Below are positions 41,119-52,574 of a stretch of DNA of 64,000 nt, one piece after another. The stretch's first letter is position 1, and each line of letters begins with the position of its first letter. Origin of the DNA: Myxococcales bacterium (GTDB lineage Bacteria; Myxococcota_A; Polyangia; Haliangiales; Haliangiaceae); NCBI GenBank assembly GCA_016794525.1, contig JAEUJY010000052.1, positions 1-64,000 on the forward strand, given 5' to 3'. The notes under the pieces are model-generated. The model did no database searches. It worked only from the letters and a program-made list of their open reading frames with translations, and was not told the origin of the DNA. The translations under genes and the position numbers were made by a program.

Positions 41119-41526
41119 CTACGGGCAGCTGCCGGTCGCGGTGACCGGCATCAGCGCGCCGGTGCCGCACGCGAGCTTGCAGGTGGCGTCGGCGGCGCAC
41201 GACATCGAGCACGAGCCGTCGCAGCGGATCTCGCAGGTCGACCCGCTGCCGCACGAGATGCTGCTGCTGGCGCCGACGGTCATCTGGCAGGTCGCGCCGC
41301 TGGTGCAGTCGACGCTGCACGAGTCGCCGCAGGTGCCGGTGCAGGTCGACTCCATCGCGCACGCCAGCGTGCAGCTGTCGCCCTCGCACGCCGAGCCGCC
41401 CAGGTCGCACGCCGTCCCCGGCGCGCAGGCGCACGACGTCCCGGTACACGCCGGTGGTGGGACATCGTCGCCACCGCAGGCCAGCGACGCGAGGAACAAC
41501 CCGGACACCACGACGCGGATGAGCAT
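41119..41526 (-). CDS. Lipoprotein with 18-residue Cys-rich repeats
   Basis: Protein of 135 residues. Signal peptide with lipobox FLASLACGG, then a domain holding about 20 cysteines. From roughly residue 50 a unit C-x3-C-x5-C-x3-C plus a three-residue GDS-like spacer repeats four times (GDSCTLACAMESTCTGTC, GDSCSVDCTSGATC, SSSISCGSGSTCEIRC, DGSCSMSCAADATCKLAC). Ser, Thr and Gly dominate between the cysteines. This resembles a disulfide-stapled or metal-binding solenoid at the cell surface; function unknown. Confidence 0.78.
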   Translation of the reverse strand: MLIRVVVSGLFLASLACGGDDVPPPACTGTSCACAPGTACDLGGSACEGDSCTLACAMESTCTGTCGDSCSVDCTSGATCQMTVGASSSISCGSGSTCEIRCDGSCSMSCAADATCKLACGTGALMPVTATGSCP

Positions 41527-41634
41527 GGGCCCGCGAGAGTGCAAGCCCTGCGCCCGCCCCGCGCGTCGCAACCACGCGGACCGCCGTCGCCCCCAGCCGC
41601 TCGCTGTCCCGCCCTTGCACAACCAGCGCGCGAT

Positions 41635-41676
41635 CCGGAGCCGGAACCGGAGCCGGAGCCGGAGCTGGAGCTCGGG
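41635..41676. repeat. CCGGAG hexanucleotide array
   Basis: Seven consecutive six-base units: CCGGAG, CCGGAA, CCGGAG three times, CTGGAG, CTCGGG. It belongs to the same class of imperfect intergenic hexamer arrays as those near 82 and 56166, although the unit sequence differs. Confidence 0.7.
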
Positions 41677-41756
41677 CTCGCGCGCTTCGGGCGGGGCGCG
41701 CAGCCCTCGCGCTCGACGGCCCGTCCGCGCGACCACGCCAGCCTCGCGCTCGAGGG

Positions 41757-41831
41757 CTCTCGCGTATCGGAAGGGGGACCCGCGGGGGCATGACCCCGCG
41801 GGGGAAGGTTTGTCGACAAACCTTCCTGGTA
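41757..41831 (-). repeat. Double-hairpin 3' element, minus-strand copy
   Basis: Read on the minus strand, the TGA stop of the M28 gene is followed by ACTACCAGG. Hairpin 1 is then a perfect 10-bp stem GGAAGGTTTG with loop TCGA (41826-41803). Hairpin 2 is a perfect 9-bp stem CCCGCGGGG with loop TCATGC (41802-41779), and the tail TTCCGATACGCGAGAG ends near 41757. Relative to the tandem copies at 23111, stem 1 has G to A with the matching C to T in the other arm, and stem 2 has A to G with matching T to C. Confidence 0.9.
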
Positions 41832-41833
41832 GT

Positions 41834-42790
41834 TCAGTTCGCGTCGTCCTCGATGACCGCGAGGCCGAGCCGCGTCACGCGCCCGAGGTACGTGAAGTCG
41901 ATCTTGTCGAGCGTGTCGGTGGCGCGGTGGTAGTGCGGCGTGTGATCGCCCGCGACGAACTCCTCGGACACGCCGACGGCCGGCAGGCCGCGATCGACGA
42001 ACGACTGGTGATCCGACAGCGCGAACGTGACCGGCTGGATCGGGATGCCGCGCTGCATGCCGTGGGTGCGGTACAGCGCCTCGAGCGCCGGCGCGGGCGA
42101 CCACAGCTCGACCGCGCGGTCGGCGTCGCCGTCGAAGCTGATCATGTCGAAGTTGTGCATGCTGTGGATCGGCGCGCTGGCCCGGGCCTGGACGTAGGCC
42201 TCGCTGCCGACCAGGCCGGCCTCTTCCTGATCGAAGAGCACGATCTCGATCGGCACGGTCCGCGGCCGCCCGGCCAGGTAGCCGGCGGCGACCACCGCGA
42301 CCGCCGCGCCGGTGGCGTTGTCGGCGGCGGCCGGGCTGGCCGAGACGCCGTCGAAGTGGCCGCCGACGATCAGCGGCGGGCCGCCGTCGGCGCCGGTGGT
42401 GGGCGCGAGGTGGACGACCAGGTTGGTGCCGGTGTTGTAGGCGCGGGCCTCGACGGTCAGCCCCAGCCGGGTCAGCTCCGCGGTGAGGTACGCGCGCACG
42501 CCGGCGCGCTCGCTCACCGACGCGCGCCGGTTGAACGTCACGCCGGTCGGCGTCGGCTGCGCGCCCGACAGCACCGCGACGATCGTGCGCAGCTCGTCGT
42601 CGATCCACGCGCAGTCGTCGGGCGTGGCGCACGCCGCGGTGGCGTCGATCGGCACCGGCGCGTCGATCGCCGCGTCGACCTCGACCAGCGCGTCGGGCGC
42701 CGGCGCGTCGATCACCGTCACGCCGCCGCCGTCGTCGCTGCCACAGGCGCACAGGGTCGCGGCCAGCGCGCCCACGAACACGGACTTCAT
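41834..42790 (-). CDS. M28-family zinc peptidase lipoprotein
   Basis: Protein of 318 residues. Lipobox LCACGS, then an acidic linker with four IDA/VDA phrases (VTVIDAPAPDALVEVDAAID), then the aminopeptidase domain. Zinc ligands are in [32 protein letters not shown] (general-base Glu pair), MHNFDMISFDGD and HTPHYHRATDTLDKID. The order matches bacterial M28 enzymes such as Streptomyces and Vibrio aminopeptidases. Likely cell-surface peptide degradation. The stop is immediately followed by a copy of the 3' element. Confidence 0.9.
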   Translation of the reverse strand: MKSVFVGALAATLCACGSDDGGGVTVIDAPAPDALVEVDAAIDAPVPIDATAACATPDDCAWIDDELRTIVAVLSGAQPTPTGVTFNRRASVSERAGVRAYLTAELTRLGLTVEARAYNTGTNLVVHLAPTTGADGGPPLIVGGHFDGVSASPAAADNATGAAVAVVAAGYLAGRPRTVPIEIVLFDQEEAGLVGSEAYVQARASAPIHSMHNFDMISFDGDADRAVELWSPAPALEALYRTHGMQRGIPIQPVTFALSDHQSFVDRGLPAVGVSEEFVAGDHTPHYHRATDTLDKIDFTYLGRVTRLGLAVIEDDAN

Positions 42791-42827
42791 CCGCGCAGCC
42801 TACTCGATCGTCGCCGGCCGCGGACGG

Positions 42828-43871
42828 CTATTGCGGGCACGACACGGTGGCGACGCCGTCCTGGGACATCGTCGCCGACATGCCGACGGTGCGCCCGACC
42901 AGCGCGCCGGCGGTGATCGGCACCGACACCATCGCCGCCCGCACCCGCCACGCCGTGGCGTCGCCGCCGCGGTGCTCGAGCACGAACGTCGCGCGCAGCC
43001 GCACGTCGACCGCGCGCTCGCCGCTGGCGTCGGCGCGCACGGTGTGGGCCAGGAGCGTCGTCGACGCGAACGCGGTCTGCCGGGTCGGGCCCAGCGCCAG
43101 GCGGACGCCGTCGACCGACACCGCCGTGGCCTCGAGGCTGGCCGCCAGGCTGGGGCCGAGGCGGGTCGCGCCACCGCGCAGCACCTGCAGCGGATCGGGC
43201 CACACCGCGAGCGCGTCGGCCGCGTCGTCCCAGGTCGCGGCGCGATCGCCGTCGGGCGAGATCGCCATCGCGATGACGTCGCGCGCGGCCACCGCGTCGG
43301 GCTGCTGCTCGACCGCGTCGGGCAGCTTGGTGCCGTCGGCGCGCACCGCGGCGTCGAGCCAGCGGCCCATCGCCTGGGCGTAGGCGACGTGCTCGGCCAC
43401 CAGCGTCCAGCGGTCGGCGTCGCGGGCGTAGACCTGGAACACCCGCAGCGGGATCGCCGCGACCCGGCCGCACACCGGCAGCTCGAGCGTGGCCTCGTCG
43501 TAGGCCCAGCCCAGCGACTCGTCGTCGGCGACGTGGACCTCGAGCGCGCGCGACACCACCGCCGTCGGGCGCCCGGCGACCGCGGTGACCGGCCAGCGGC
43601 CGCTGGCCACCGGGCCGACGACCAGATCGCTCGGGCCGACGCCGATCGCCACCAGCCCGACCGCGGGATCGATGATCGCCGCCGCCGCCGCGGCGTCGAG
43701 GCCGGCGCGCAGGTAGCTGGCGCGCACCTCGGTCTCGAGCTCGCGCGCCAGCCGGCCGCGGCCGTCGTCGCGATCGCTGACCGCGGGGTCGCGCAGCTCG
43801 GTGGTGCGCGACGGCGCCGCCGCCGGACACCCGGCCAGCGCCAGCGCGGCGACGAGGCTCAGGCGCCGCAC
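42828..43871 (-). CDS. Lipoprotein of unknown family
   Basis: Protein of 347 residues from GTG 43871, with signal peptide RLSLVAALALAGCPAA (lipobox LAGC). The mature part has a helical segment (LARELETEVRASYLRAGLD) and then extended strands with few Cys (ELPVCGRVAAIPLRVFQVY, FVLEHRGGDATAWRVRAAMV, ending ATVSCPQ). The phrase YARDADRWTLVAEHVAYAQA suggests an SnoaL-like or NTF2-like helper fold, but this is weak. It overlaps the upstream MocA-like gene by 13 bases. Confidence 0.7.
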   Translation of the reverse strand: MRRLSLVAALALAGCPAAAPSRTTELRDPAVSDRDDGRGRLARELETEVRASYLRAGLDAAAAAAIIDPAVGLVAIGVGPSDLVVGPVASGRWPVTAVAGRPTAVVSRALEVHVADDESLGWAYDEATLELPVCGRVAAIPLRVFQVYARDADRWTLVAEHVAYAQAMGRWLDAAVRADGTKLPDAVEQQPDAVAARDVIAMAISPDGDRAATWDDAADALAVWPDPLQVLRGGATRLGPSLAASLEATAVSVDGVRLALGPTRQTAFASTTLLAHTVRADASGERAVDVRLRATFVLEHRGGDATAWRVRAAMVSVPITAGALVGRTVGMSATMSQDGVATVSCPQ

Positions 43872-44431
43872 GCCAGCTCCAGATCCGCCGGCAGGTCGAC
43901 GTCGCGGGCCACGCCGGGGTCGTCGACCGCGACCGCCGCGAGCTGACCGCGCAGCACGCCGCGGGCGCCGTCGGGGTGCGTCGTCGCGGTCGCCAGCGCC
44001 GCGATCAGCGCGCGCGCGACCAGCGGCGGGTGGCCGCCGCGGCCCTGGTACACCGGCACGCCGCCGCCGCGGGCGATCAGCGCGCGCAAGGTCGCCGCGG
44101 TCACCCACGGGTGATCGACCGGCCACAGGAACGCGGCGTCGATCGCCGGCGGCAGCGCCGCGAACCCGAGCGCGACCGAGCTGGCCATGCCGCGGGCGGG
44201 GTCGGGGTTGACGACGACGGTCGCGCCGCGGGCGGCGGCCGCCGCGGCCACCTCGGCGGCGAACGGCGGCCCGACGACGACGATCGCGTCGGCCGGCGCG
44301 ACGCCGACGGCGCCGGCGGTGGTCAGCACGCGATCGAGGAAGCGCGCGTCGCCGATCGGCAAGAGCGCCTTGGCCACGCCGCCGAGCCGCGCGCCCGCCC
44401 CCGCCGCCAGCACCACCGCGCCCAGCCTCAC
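43859..44431 (-). CDS. MobA/MocA-like nucleotidyltransferase
   Basis: Protein of 190 residues from GTG 44431. The glycosyltransferase-A-like NTP transferase signature VVLAAGAGARLGGVAKALLP is followed by VVVNPDPARGMASSVALGF and LWPVDHPWVT with the metal-binding Asp. This matches MocA/MobA enzymes that attach CMP or GMP to molybdopterin. It is coupled (GTGA) to the xdhC-like gene, a common pairing for maturation of xanthine or CO dehydrogenase-type molybdoenzymes. No catalytic subunit is in the window. Confidence 0.87.
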   Translation of the reverse strand: MRLGAVVLAAGAGARLGGVAKALLPIGDARFLDRVLTTAGAVGVAPADAIVVVGPPFAAEVAAAAAARGATVVVNPDPARGMASSVALGFAALPPAIDAAFLWPVDHPWVTAATLRALIARGGGVPVYQGRGGHPPLVARALIAALATATTHPDGARGVLRGQLAAVAVDDPGVARDVDLPADLELACGA

Positions 44432-45390
44432 GGCCGCGGCTCCCAGCCCGGCGCCGCCGCCCGGCCGCGCCGCCGCCACACCACCAGCTCGGCGGCGATC
44501 GCCACCGCGATCTCGGCCGGCGTCTCGGAGCCGAGGTCGAGGCCGATCGGCGCGTGCACCGCGCGCCAGGCCTCGGGCGCGATGCCGCGCATCGCCAGCC
44601 GCTTCTGGAAGCGCCCGACCTTGCCGCGCGAGCCGATCATGCCGAGGTACGCCAGCGGCCGCGGCATCAGCTCGAGCATGAGCTGCTCGTCGACGGCGTG
44701 ATCGCGGGTGACGACGAAGGCGTGGTCGTCGGCGCCCAGCCCGCCCAGCGCGCGCTCGACGTCGGCCGCCGCGAACGAGTCGACGGTGCGCGCGGCGCCG
44801 GCGATCGGCGCGGCCAGCGCGCCGGTGTCGTCGTCGTCGCAGACGATCACCTCGAAGCCCAGCCCGGCCAGGAGCGGCGTCAGCGCCCGGCCGACGTGGC
44901 CGGCGCCGAAGACGATCGCCCGCGGCACGCCGCCGATCCGCTCGCGCAGCACCTCGTCGACCACCCGCGGCCCGGCGCCGTCGGCGGGATCGACCGCGGC
45001 CAGCCCCAGCCGACCGTCGGCGAGCGCGGTCGTCAGCGTCACCGGCGCGCGCTCGGCGATCGCCGCGACCACCGCGGCCAGCACGTCGCGATCGGGCGCG
45101 GCCGGCGCGACGACGACGTCCATCCAGCCGCCGCAGCACATCGCCAGGTCGCGCACGAGGTGGTGGCGGACCCGGGTCGCCGGCGCGCCGGCCGCCACCG
45201 CCTGCCCGGCCTGCATCACCGCCAGCTCGATGCGCCCGCCGCCGATCGTGTCGCGGGCGGTGCCGTCAGCGAACACCGCCATGCGCGCGCCGACGTGGCG
45301 CGGCGTCGAGCCGCCGGCGGCCACCACCGTGGCCAGCGCCACCGGCCGTCCGGCGTCGAGCGCGCGCAGCACCTCGGCAAACAGCGACAC
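44428..45390 (-). CDS. XdhC-family molybdoenzyme maturation protein
   Basis: Protein of 320 residues. The N-terminal XdhC domain has ATVVAAGGSTPRHVGARMAV, TIGGGRIELAVM and the CCGG motif in DLAMCCGGWMDVVV. The C-terminal Rossmann domain has IVFGAGHVGRALTPLL, VTRDHAVDEQLM and the signature GMIGSRGKVGRFQKRL and PIGLDLGSETPAEIA. XdhC binds and sulfurates the molybdenum cofactor before insertion. Start of a three-gene minus-strand unit with the MocA-like gene and a lipoprotein. Confidence 0.93.
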   Translation of the reverse strand: MSLFAEVLRALDAGRPVALATVVAAGGSTPRHVGARMAVFADGTARDTIGGGRIELAVMQAGQAVAAGAPATRVRHHLVRDLAMCCGGWMDVVVAPAAPDRDVLAAVVAAIAERAPVTLTTALADGRLGLAAVDPADGAGPRVVDEVLRERIGGVPRAIVFGAGHVGRALTPLLAGLGFEVIVCDDDDTGALAAPIAGAARTVDSFAAADVERALGGLGADDHAFVVTRDHAVDEQLMLELMPRPLAYLGMIGSRGKVGRFQKRLAMRGIAPEAWRAVHAPIGLDLGSETPAEIAVAIAAELVVWRRRGRAAAPGWEPRP

Positions 45391-45459
45391 GGCGCCAGCC
45401 TAGCACTACGACCGGGTCGATCGGCGCCCGGGCCCCGCGGCGGTGGTAGCATCGCCGCC

Positions 45460-46605
45460 ATGACCGACGAGGTTCGCGTCGTCGCGACCAACAACGTCGA
45501 GGTCTTCCGCCACCTGACCCAGCCGCCGCTGGCCCGGGCCGGGGTGACCTGGCAGATCGCCGCCGACCACGACGCGCTGCTGGCCGCGGTGCGCGCCGCG
45601 CCGCCGGCGATCGTGATCATCGACGCCGAGCTGGCCGGCGGCGACGGCTACGCCGCGTGCCGCGCGATCAAGGACGATCCGGGCCTGGCGGCGGTGCGGG
45701 TGGCGATGGTGGTCGCCCCCGGCGGCCTCGATCGCGCCGCGACGCTGGCGCTGGCGGCGTCGGGCTGCGACGAGGTGCTGGCGCCGCCGGTGTCGTTCGA
45801 CGACTTCTGCACCCACCTGTCGCGGATGTCGCCGGTGCCGGTGCGCCGCGACCGCCGCATCGCCACCAACCTCGCGGTGGAGCTGGTCGACGTCGGCGCG
45901 CCGGCCCACGTCACCAACGTCGGCGCCGGCGGCATCGGCCTGCGGCTGACCGCGCCGCTGCCGGTGGGCACCGTCGTCAGCCTGCGCCTGCGGGCCGGGG
46001 TCGACGACGGCCCGCTGCCGAGCGCGCGCGTGATGTGGTGCCGGCCGGTGCCGGGCGAGCCCGCCAGCCACGCCGCCGGCCTGGCCTGGGAGGGCGAGCC
46101 GCCGCTACGCACCCGGCTGCTCTTCGAGCAGGTGGCGCTGTTCGAGCTCGAGCTGGGCGACGACGGCACCGCGCTGGTGCGGATGCACGGCGACTTCACC
46201 GAGATGACGCGGTTCGACGCGCTGGCGACGCAGCTGGTCGGCGCCGGGACGATCTCGTTCGACCTCGCCGCCGTGCGCTACATCAGCTCGGCCGGCGTGC
46301 GCGCGTGGTGCGAGCTCCTGGGCAAGGTCGCCGGCGCGCGGCTGTCGTTCCGCCACTGCTCGACCCCGTTCATCAGCCAGGCCGCGATGGTGCCGCTGGT
46401 GCTGGCCGGCGGCACCGTCCGCTCGTTCGCCGCGCCGTATTACTGCGAGGCGTGCGGCTTCGACGACGAGCGGCTGCTCGAGGTCGGCGCGATCGCCAAG
46501 GACGGCGACCGGCTGGTCGCGCCGCAGCTGGCGTGCGCGCGCTGCGGCGCCCCCAGCGACCTCGACGACCTGCCCGACCGCTACTTCGCGTTCCTGGCGA
46601 TGTAG
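45460..46605 (+). CDS. REC-PilZ-STAS-zinc-ribbon fusion signalling protein
   Basis: Protein of 381 residues joining four modules. A receiver domain (1-120) has Asp55 in IIDAELAGGDGYAACRA and late PPVSFDDF. A PilZ domain (about 127-225) starts RRDRRIATN with VTNVGAGGIGLRL; the c-di-GMP motif normally (D/N)xSxxG reads NVGAGG here, so binding may be altered. A STAS-like domain (about 235-330) has ISFDLAAVRYISSAGVRAW with the Ser-Ser switch motif. A C-terminal zinc ribbon has CEACGF and CARCGA. Probably a cytoplasmic regulator integrating phosphorylation, second messenger and partner-switch inputs. Monocistronic. Confidence 0.85.
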   Translation: MTDEVRVVATNNVEVFRHLTQPPLARAGVTWQIAADHDALLAAVRAAPPAIVIIDAELAGGDGYAACRAIKDDPGLAAVRVAMVVAPGGLDRAATLALAASGCDEVLAPPVSFDDFCTHLSRMSPVPVRRDRRIATNLAVELVDVGAPAHVTNVGAGGIGLRLTAPLPVGTVVSLRLRAGVDDGPLPSARVMWCRPVPGEPASHAAGLAWEGEPPLRTRLLFEQVALFELELGDDGTALVRMHGDFTEMTRFDALATQLVGAGTISFDLAAVRYISSAGVRAWCELLGKVAGARLSFRHCSTPFISQAAMVPLVLAGGTVRSFAAPYYCEACGFDDERLLEVGAIAKDGDRLVAPQLACARCGAPSDLDDLPDRYFAFLAM

Positions 46606-46687
46606 CCGCCAGGCCGTACCGCGCCACCGCCGCGCGGCCGGCAGCTCGTACCGCGTCGCCCCAGAGAGTCGCCTCGCTGGCGCGCGG

Positions 46688-47467
46688 CTAGCCTTTGGCG
46701 ACCTTGAGCACGTGCTCGACCACCTCGCGCAGGCCGGCGCCCTCGGCCGCCTCGCTGAGGTAGGCCGGCTTGAACGACAGCTCGTCCCACCAGGCCCGCA
46801 CGTTGGCCACGCCGATCGACTTGGGGAAGCCGCCGAACATCGGCGCGTCGTTGAGGGCGTCGCCGACGAAGGCGTAGCCGTCGAGGTCGTTGCCGTCGCC
46901 CTTGAGCACCTGGCGGATGACCGTGACGCACGCCGACAGCTTGTCGAAGTGCGGCGGCCCGAAGTTGACGTGGACGCTCGAGCGCGAGGCGGTGAAGCCG
47001 GCCTTGCGGATCATCGCGACGACGTTGTCGGCGTCGGCGGGCGACAGCGACGCCTCCTCGTTCCAGTCGATCGCCAGGTCGACCTCGCGGTACTTGGAGT
47101 CGGTCGACAGCCGCGCGCCCGGCACCTTGGCGGCGACCTCGGCGTACAGCTCGAGCATGCGGCGCCGCCACTCGGGCAGCGAGTTGGCCGGCACGCCGTA
47201 CAGGCGGCTCAGCCGCTTGCCCTCGCGCACCCACGTGACGCCGCCGTTCTCGGTGACCACCGCCGCGACCCCGGCCACGCTCATGAACGCCTGGCCCCAG
47301 CCGGCGGGCCGGCCGGTCACCAGGACCACCGGGACCCCGGCGTCGCCCAGCCGCTCGAGCGCGGTGTAGGTGGAGGCCTCGATCCGGCCCGCGGTGGTGA
47401 GCGTCCCGTCGATGTCGGAGAACAGCGCGCGGATCGGACCGCGCAGGTCGGCTAGGGGCAGCGCCAT
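46688..47467 (-). CDS. HAD-superfamily phosphatase (Cof/subclass IIB-like)
   Basis: Protein of 259 residues. Motif I ALFSDIDGTLTTAG with nucleophile Asp, motif II VLVTGRPAGWG, a cap region rich in charged residues, and motif III/IV FVGDALNDAPMF. The pattern fits sucrose-phosphate-phosphatase/Cof-type sugar or mannosyl-3-phosphoglycerate phosphatases; substrate unknown. It is transcribed towards the convergent REC-PilZ gene across an 82-base gap in which I see no clear structure. Confidence 0.88.
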   Translation of the reverse strand: MALPLADLRGPIRALFSDIDGTLTTAGRIEASTYTALERLGDAGVPVVLVTGRPAGWGQAFMSVAGVAAVVTENGGVTWVREGKRLSRLYGVPANSLPEWRRRMLELYAEVAAKVPGARLSTDSKYREVDLAIDWNEEASLSPADADNVVAMIRKAGFTASRSSVHVNFGPPHFDKLSACVTVIRQVLKGDGNDLDGYAFVGDALNDAPMFGGFPKSIGVANVRAWWDELSFKPAYLSEAAEGAGLREVVEHVLKVAKG

Positions 47468-47542
47468 GGCGGCGCTCTATAGCACAGGCGCTCGGGCGCT
47501 CCAGGAGGCTGGCCCCCGGGAGATGGCCGCGCGGACGCGCGG

Positions 47543-47779
47543 CTACGCGATCAGCTTCAAGGGGGCCGAGCCCAGCGCCTCGGCCACCGGCCGCGCCAGC
47601 GAGCGGGTCCGCTGGCGGCCCAGCCACTCGTCGAGGTCGGGCAGGTTCATGCGGACGATCCCCCCCACCTTGAAGATGGGCAGCGGGTCGGCGTCGCGCT
47701 GCGCCATGTACCGGCACCAGCGCTCCGAGCGGCCGAGGGTCGATGCGATGCTCTTCCAGGTCTCGACGTACGTGCTCAT
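47543..47779 (-). CDS. Small AlpA/excisionase-like helix-turn-helix protein
   Basis: Protein of 78 residues with a winged-HTH MerR/AlpA-like pattern: WKSIASTLGRSERWCRYMAQ forms the helix-turn-helix, PIFKVGGIVRMNLPDLDEWL the wing, and a short basic/Leu tail follows. Such proteins bind DNA as transcription factors or excisionases; no integrase or phage gene accompanies it. ATG 47779 has GAGGAA just upstream. It is divergent from the S55 protease gene across 160 bases containing palindromes, so it may control that promoter (inference). Confidence 0.75.
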   Translation of the reverse strand: MSTYVETWKSIASTLGRSERWCRYMAQRDADPLPIFKVGGIVRMNLPDLDEWLGRQRTRSLARPVAEALGSAPLKLIA

Positions 47780-47878
47780 CGGTTCCTCGTTGGGATGACG
47801 CACTGGTCGCCGGATCTTCCCGGCTTCCTTCCGTGCTCTGCCAGGTAGAGCGCCGACCCCCGCCGGTGTGACGCCGAA

Positions 47879-47910
47879 ATCGTACGATCTCGGAGTGGCG
47901 CCGTGGCGCC
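47879..47910. promoter_or_regulatory. Palindromes in the region between HTH and S55 genes
   Basis: ATCGTACGAT (47879-47888) is a perfect 10-base palindrome, and its flank extends it to TACGATCTCGGAG (47883-47895). The reverse complement CTCCGAGATCGTA occurs at 52044-52056 upstream of the response regulator gene. GGCGCC-GT-GGCGCC follows at 47897-47910, 30 bases before the ATG at 47940. Candidate operator(s). Confidence 0.4.
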
Positions 47911-47939
47911 CCCCCAGGCGGGCGGCTATCGTTGTGCAG

Positions 47940-51928
<3,989 letters not shown>

Positions 51929-52034
51929 CCCCGCAGCGGTGACGGTCCGGACAATTCCGCCCGGGTGACGCGTCGCGACGCGGCACCCGACCGCCAACCC
52001 CGTGGAACTGCACGATCGTCGCGGGCCGTGAACC

Positions 52035-52117
52035 TACGATGCCCTCCGAGATCGTATGGCGATTGCCACGCTCCTACCGCGTTCCTACCCCACGAGGGTG
52101 ACGCGGTTGTGGCAATC
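52035..52117 (+). promoter_or_regulatory. Highly structured leader upstream of the response regulator gene
   Basis: Three pairings precede the ATG at 52122. TACGAT-N10-ATCGTA lies at 52035-52056. A 9-bp outer stem GATTGCCAC (52061-52069) pairs with GTGGCAATC (52109-52117). A 7-bp inner stem ACCGCGT (52076-52082) pairs with ACGCGGT (52101-52107), and inside it ACCC can pair with GGGT. The outer stem ends four bases before the start codon, where it could hide the ribosome site. The segment is AT-richer than its surroundings. Attenuator, RNA switch or operator are all possible. Confidence 0.5.
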
Positions 52118-52121
52118 TTCA

Positions 52122-52562
52122 ATGGCGATGGAAGTTGTCCCCACGGCCCTGCGCGTAGTCTTGGTCGATGACGACGACGACGCGCGGCGCGCGTTGCGCC
52201 GGTTGTTCGGCGCGTGCGGGTGCACCATCTCCGAGTTCATGGAGGGCCCGGCGGCGCTGATGCACCTCGCGCAGCACGAGGCCGACCTGCTCGTCACCGA
52301 TCTCGAGATGCCCGCGATGGACGGCGCCGAGCTGGTCGCCGCCGTGCTCGCGCACGGGCTCACGCTGCCGGTGGTGATGGTCAGCGGCCGCTCCGCCGCG
52401 GTCTGCGAGCAGCGCCTCGAGGCGCTGGGCGTGGGCGACGTCCACGCGATCCTCGAGAAGCCGGTGTCGCTGGCCGAGGTCCGCTCGCTGGTCGCCGGCC
52501 TGGTGGCGCGCCTGGCCGCGGTGACGCCGCCGCACGGCGTCCGCGTCAGCGCCGACGTCTAG
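52122..52562 (+). CDS. Single-domain response regulator
   Basis: Protein of 146 residues, receiver domain only. Acidic pocket VLVDDDDDARRAL, phospho-acceptor Asp60 in LLVTDLEMPAMDG, switch Ser in VVMVSGRSAA and conserved Lys in ILEKPVSLAE. No output domain, so it acts by protein contact, as CheY- or FrzZ-like proteins do. ATG 52122 or ATG 52128 are equally plausible starts; neither has a strong ribosome site, and both lie just 3' of a long inverted repeat. Confidence 0.88.
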   Translation: MAMEVVPTALRVVLVDDDDDARRALRRLFGACGCTISEFMEGPAALMHLAQHEADLLVTDLEMPAMDGAELVAAVLAHGLTLPVVMVSGRSAAVCEQRLEALGVGDVHAILEKPVSLAEVRSLVAGLVARLAAVTPPHGVRVSADV

Positions 52563-52574
52563 CCCGGCGCGCGA

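Larger units (their letters stand above)
41527..41833. other. 307-base intergenic stretch with hexamer array and 3' element
   Basis: Between two minus-strand lipoprotein genes. It holds an imperfect hexamer array of about seven CCGGAG-type units (41635-41676), a low-complexity spacer, and the inverted copy of the double-hairpin element (41757-41831). No gene is supported; open frames here encode only Arg/Leu-rich low-complexity peptide. Confidence 0.7.

Noticed and set aside
47543-47779. Prophage or integrated element suggested by the AlpA/excisionase-like gene
   Set aside because: No integrase, att-like direct repeats, tRNA or composition shift nearby; treated as an orphan regulator.
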